A stretch of DNA of 64,000 bases, from the NCBI GenBank assembly GCA_006937955.1, contig SSNP01000007.1:3988619-4052618 (forward strand), given 5' to 3'. Every line of letters begins with the position of its first letter. Position 1 is the first letter of the stretch. The translations under genes were made by a program, and so were the position numbers. Origin of the DNA: Pachypanchax playfairii (Eukaryota; Chordata; Actinopteri; Cyprinodontiformes; Aplocheilidae). A model generated the notes under the pieces. The model had not been told where the DNA came from, ran no database searches, and saw only the letters and a program-made list of their open reading frames with translations. This document shows positions 62,063-64,000 of the stretch, one piece after another.

Positions 62063-63717
62063 ATGAGCGGGGGAGTCAATGTGAAGTCAGTCCCTCGTGG
62101 ACCTTCCTCGTCAGGAATCCCTGTCCCCTGCAGTCTGGTGCCCAGTTCTCCTAAAACAGATCCTCGTCTCCGGGCCAGTGACCTTCCCAGACCTTCCTCA
62201 AGGACATCAAAACTCACCCCCACACATTCTCCTTTACTTCACCCACGGAACTCCGGCATTCCTGGGCCTTCCTCCAGGGAGCACCTGAGAGATGCTGGAC
62301 AGAAAAATCAGCTCTTCTACAGAACAGGAGCTGTCAGAGTTCCCCAGGTGTCCCGTTCTGCTTACAGCAGCCCAATGACCCCACGCCGAGTACCACTGCC
62401 TCACTCCAAGGATACACTGGATCTCAGAAAGCCTAACCCAGCTCACGTCCCTTCACAGTTAGGGTTAGGGTTGCATGATGGAAATCATAATACAAGCAAC
62501 ATCACTAATAAGAACCAAGCATGGGAAGCCAACTGTCTGCGTCCAAATCTTCATTTCAGAGGACGTGAAAACTCCAACAACAAAACCCAGGAACCGAAAA
62601 GAGAAAGAGAGCCTCCAGAAAACCTGCATGACTCCAGTGTGTTGAATAACAGCAACATGTGCCCCGGTGTTGCTCTACCAGGCTGCAAACGCTCCATCAG
62701 AGGTCGCAGCGGCTCCACCAGCCAATCAGACGAGGAGATGGGAACTCCAGAGGACAGCAGTTCGGCTTCTTCTCCTGATCCGCTGCCACTGCCACTTATC
62801 ACGTTCACCATGCCAACAATGTCTAATATCAATGCCCCAGAACACAAGGAGTCTACAGAGATCCACATGCCCAGAGTCAACATGGCTGCTGTGGCTCCCT
62901 TCAGCTACAGGTAAAATATAGACTCTGCTCTTTACTAAATATTTTATAATTCTCTTATCTCCATTATCTCATCACATGCAAATCCTCTAGTTTCTGTCTA
63001 AGACACTTAAAACCAGCCTCAGAGGCCTGTTCAGTTGTTTTTGTAGTGTTGAACTCTAACAGAGACACATTTTTATGTGCACACACAAACACACTCAAAG
63101 GTTTTCTGGAGGAAAATCAATACCTAACATGTCCCCTGGGCAGACTCAGTATATTGCTGTGTTCTCTGTCAAACACACAGTCTCACGATGTAGATTAAAA
63201 TACATAATTAATGTTAATATGAACCCTTTTTGTATGAATTTTAAAATCCTCAGTTATGATTTTCTTCTTAACCGGTTTTATTTATCTTTTGTCATGAAAG
63301 ATACAATTTAGAATCTTATTTAAACTTTTTCTGTTTTAATTTATATTTGTAAAAAGATTTTAATATGTCTACTTAGATGGACAACATTCGTTATTCGACT
63401 ATGAAACATATAGCTTAGACAAACACATGTAGATATATATTAAAGGAATAAACATACACTACCAGTTGGCAGCAGTCTGTGCACTGATACATGTGGTGGC
63501 TTATGTGCAAATGAACCCAAAATGCCCAAACTTTCAATTTCCTGTGAGATACACTGTAATTTATTTAATTAAAATCAACAAAATGAACTTATTTATGTGT
63601 TCAGTAACGGTTGTGTGTTTAACAGGCTGCAGATCCAGGAAACTGATTTTTCCGTTGATGACCTGAGTGACTGCTCTTCTGGATCCATAGAAGTCTGCTG
63701 TGATGACCTTACAACAG
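62063..63717 (+). CDS. nav1: Neuron navigator-like protein, N-terminal exons (partial, probable nav1)
   Basis: Neuron navigators are microtubule plus-end-tracking proteins of neurite guidance, with a disordered Ser/Pro-rich N-terminus and a C-terminal AAA module. Two coding exons are visible: 62063-62910 (exon starts 62057 after ctcatgtag) and 63626-63717. The phases agree (2 then 1), and the gene continues past the window. The 282-residue first exon is rich in Ser, Pro and Arg and carries two SxIP end-binding motifs (SGIP at residues 17-20 and 64-67). Its end AAVAPFSYR resembles the ATVAPFIYR seen in NAV3. The next exon encodes SVDDLSDCSSGSIEVCCDDL. It does not match the usual human NAV1 N-terminus, so the call rests on these motifs and on position next to csrp1, as in human. 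Another SxIP scaffold (for example the NCKAP5 family) is the main alternative. Confidence 0.6.
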
Positions 63718-64000
63718 GTTAGACTCATTATTAATTATAGAATTCAAACTCTTTTCTTTTCTGTGTGTGTTTCTCTAGTTTAGGTCTTGTCAGTGACGAG
63801 GCACCTAGACGTCGTGAGTTTTTGTAATGAGTGCAGATGATGCCCACGTTCTCACAGCCAGACTTATTTATTGCTACAGGGTCATAAATGGCGTCAGAGA
63901 GGAGATGCCAGCAGCTGACCTTTACATCTCATCATGCAACCTGAATGGGTTCAGTGAAAATGAAGGCACAAAGTTTCTTTGTCTTCATATAGTCCGTCAT
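63718..64000 (+). other. nav1: nav1 intron, cut by the window edge
   Basis: A donor (acaacag/gttaga) starts this intron. No further exon is visible before the window ends. Confidence 0.5.

Noticed and set aside
62234..62883. Minus-strand ORFs over the nav1 exon
   Set aside because: They are shadows of a long plus-strand coding exon with proper splice borders.
1..64000. CRISPR arrays, bacterial operons, integrated viruses or toxin systems
   Set aside because: None is present. All coding content is explained by vertebrate exons, and the repeats are microsatellites or short non-autonomous elements.

Overview
The window is nuclear DNA from a ray-finned (teleost) fish. The evidence is a set of intron-rich vertebrate genes with short, compact introns, abundant (CA)n/(TG)n and (AAAAT)n microsatellites, and several dispersed repeat families typical of teleosts. 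There are no prokaryotic operons, CRISPR arrays or viral genes. Almost all genes are multi-exon, so I assembled them by hand from splice sites, reading phase and remembered vertebrate protein families. No alignment or search was run.

Layout, left to right: (1) 41-154 (+), last coding exon of a TEAD transcription factor, closest to TEAD3, with its 3' UTR to about 1590. (2) 6860-18900 (+), plakophilin 1 (pkp1), 14 coding exons, with a CpG-rich 5' end at 6640-6960. (3) 29777-22275 (-), cardiac-type troponin T (tnnt2), 16 coding exons. (4) 37813-30730 (-), ladinin 1 (lad1), 13 inferred exons. (5) 42173-40316 (-), slow skeletal troponin I (tnni1), 7 coding exons including a 7-nt microexon, with a TATA promoter near 43375. 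(6) 47978-47553 (-), phlda3, one coding exon with a 3' UTR intron and a near-perfect p53 site upstream. (7) 51538-49796 (-), csrp1, five coding exons encoding two LIM domains, with an intronic CArG box. (8) From 62063 (+) to the window edge, the 5' coding exons of a neuron-navigator-like gene, most likely nav1.

The order PKP1-TNNT2-LAD1-TNNI1-PHLDA3-CSRP1-NAV1, with these orientations, is the order on human chromosome 1q32.1. This is a conserved vertebrate block and supports every assignment, including the weaker lad1 and nav1 calls. The left edge differs: a TEAD gene lies where mammals have TMEM9/IGFN1. The block mixes sarcomere thin-filament genes (tnnt2, tnni1), a muscle and cytoskeletal LIM protein (csrp1), epithelial adhesion genes (pkp1, lad1), an Akt antagonist (phlda3) and a microtubule plus-end protein (nav1). 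They are neighbours by ancestry and do not form one pathway.

I did not find an undescribed biological system. The most useful observations are a tandem p53-type site upstream of phlda3, an exact CArG box inside csrp1, two competing exon-2 candidates in pkp1, a run of five phase-1 symmetric acidic exons in tnnt2, a TTAA-flanked piggyBac-like MITE in lad1, a nested hAT-like MITE near 54.8 kb, and two perfect inverted repeats. Assembly defects: an N run at 49145-49425 and single Ns at 25155 and 53827.
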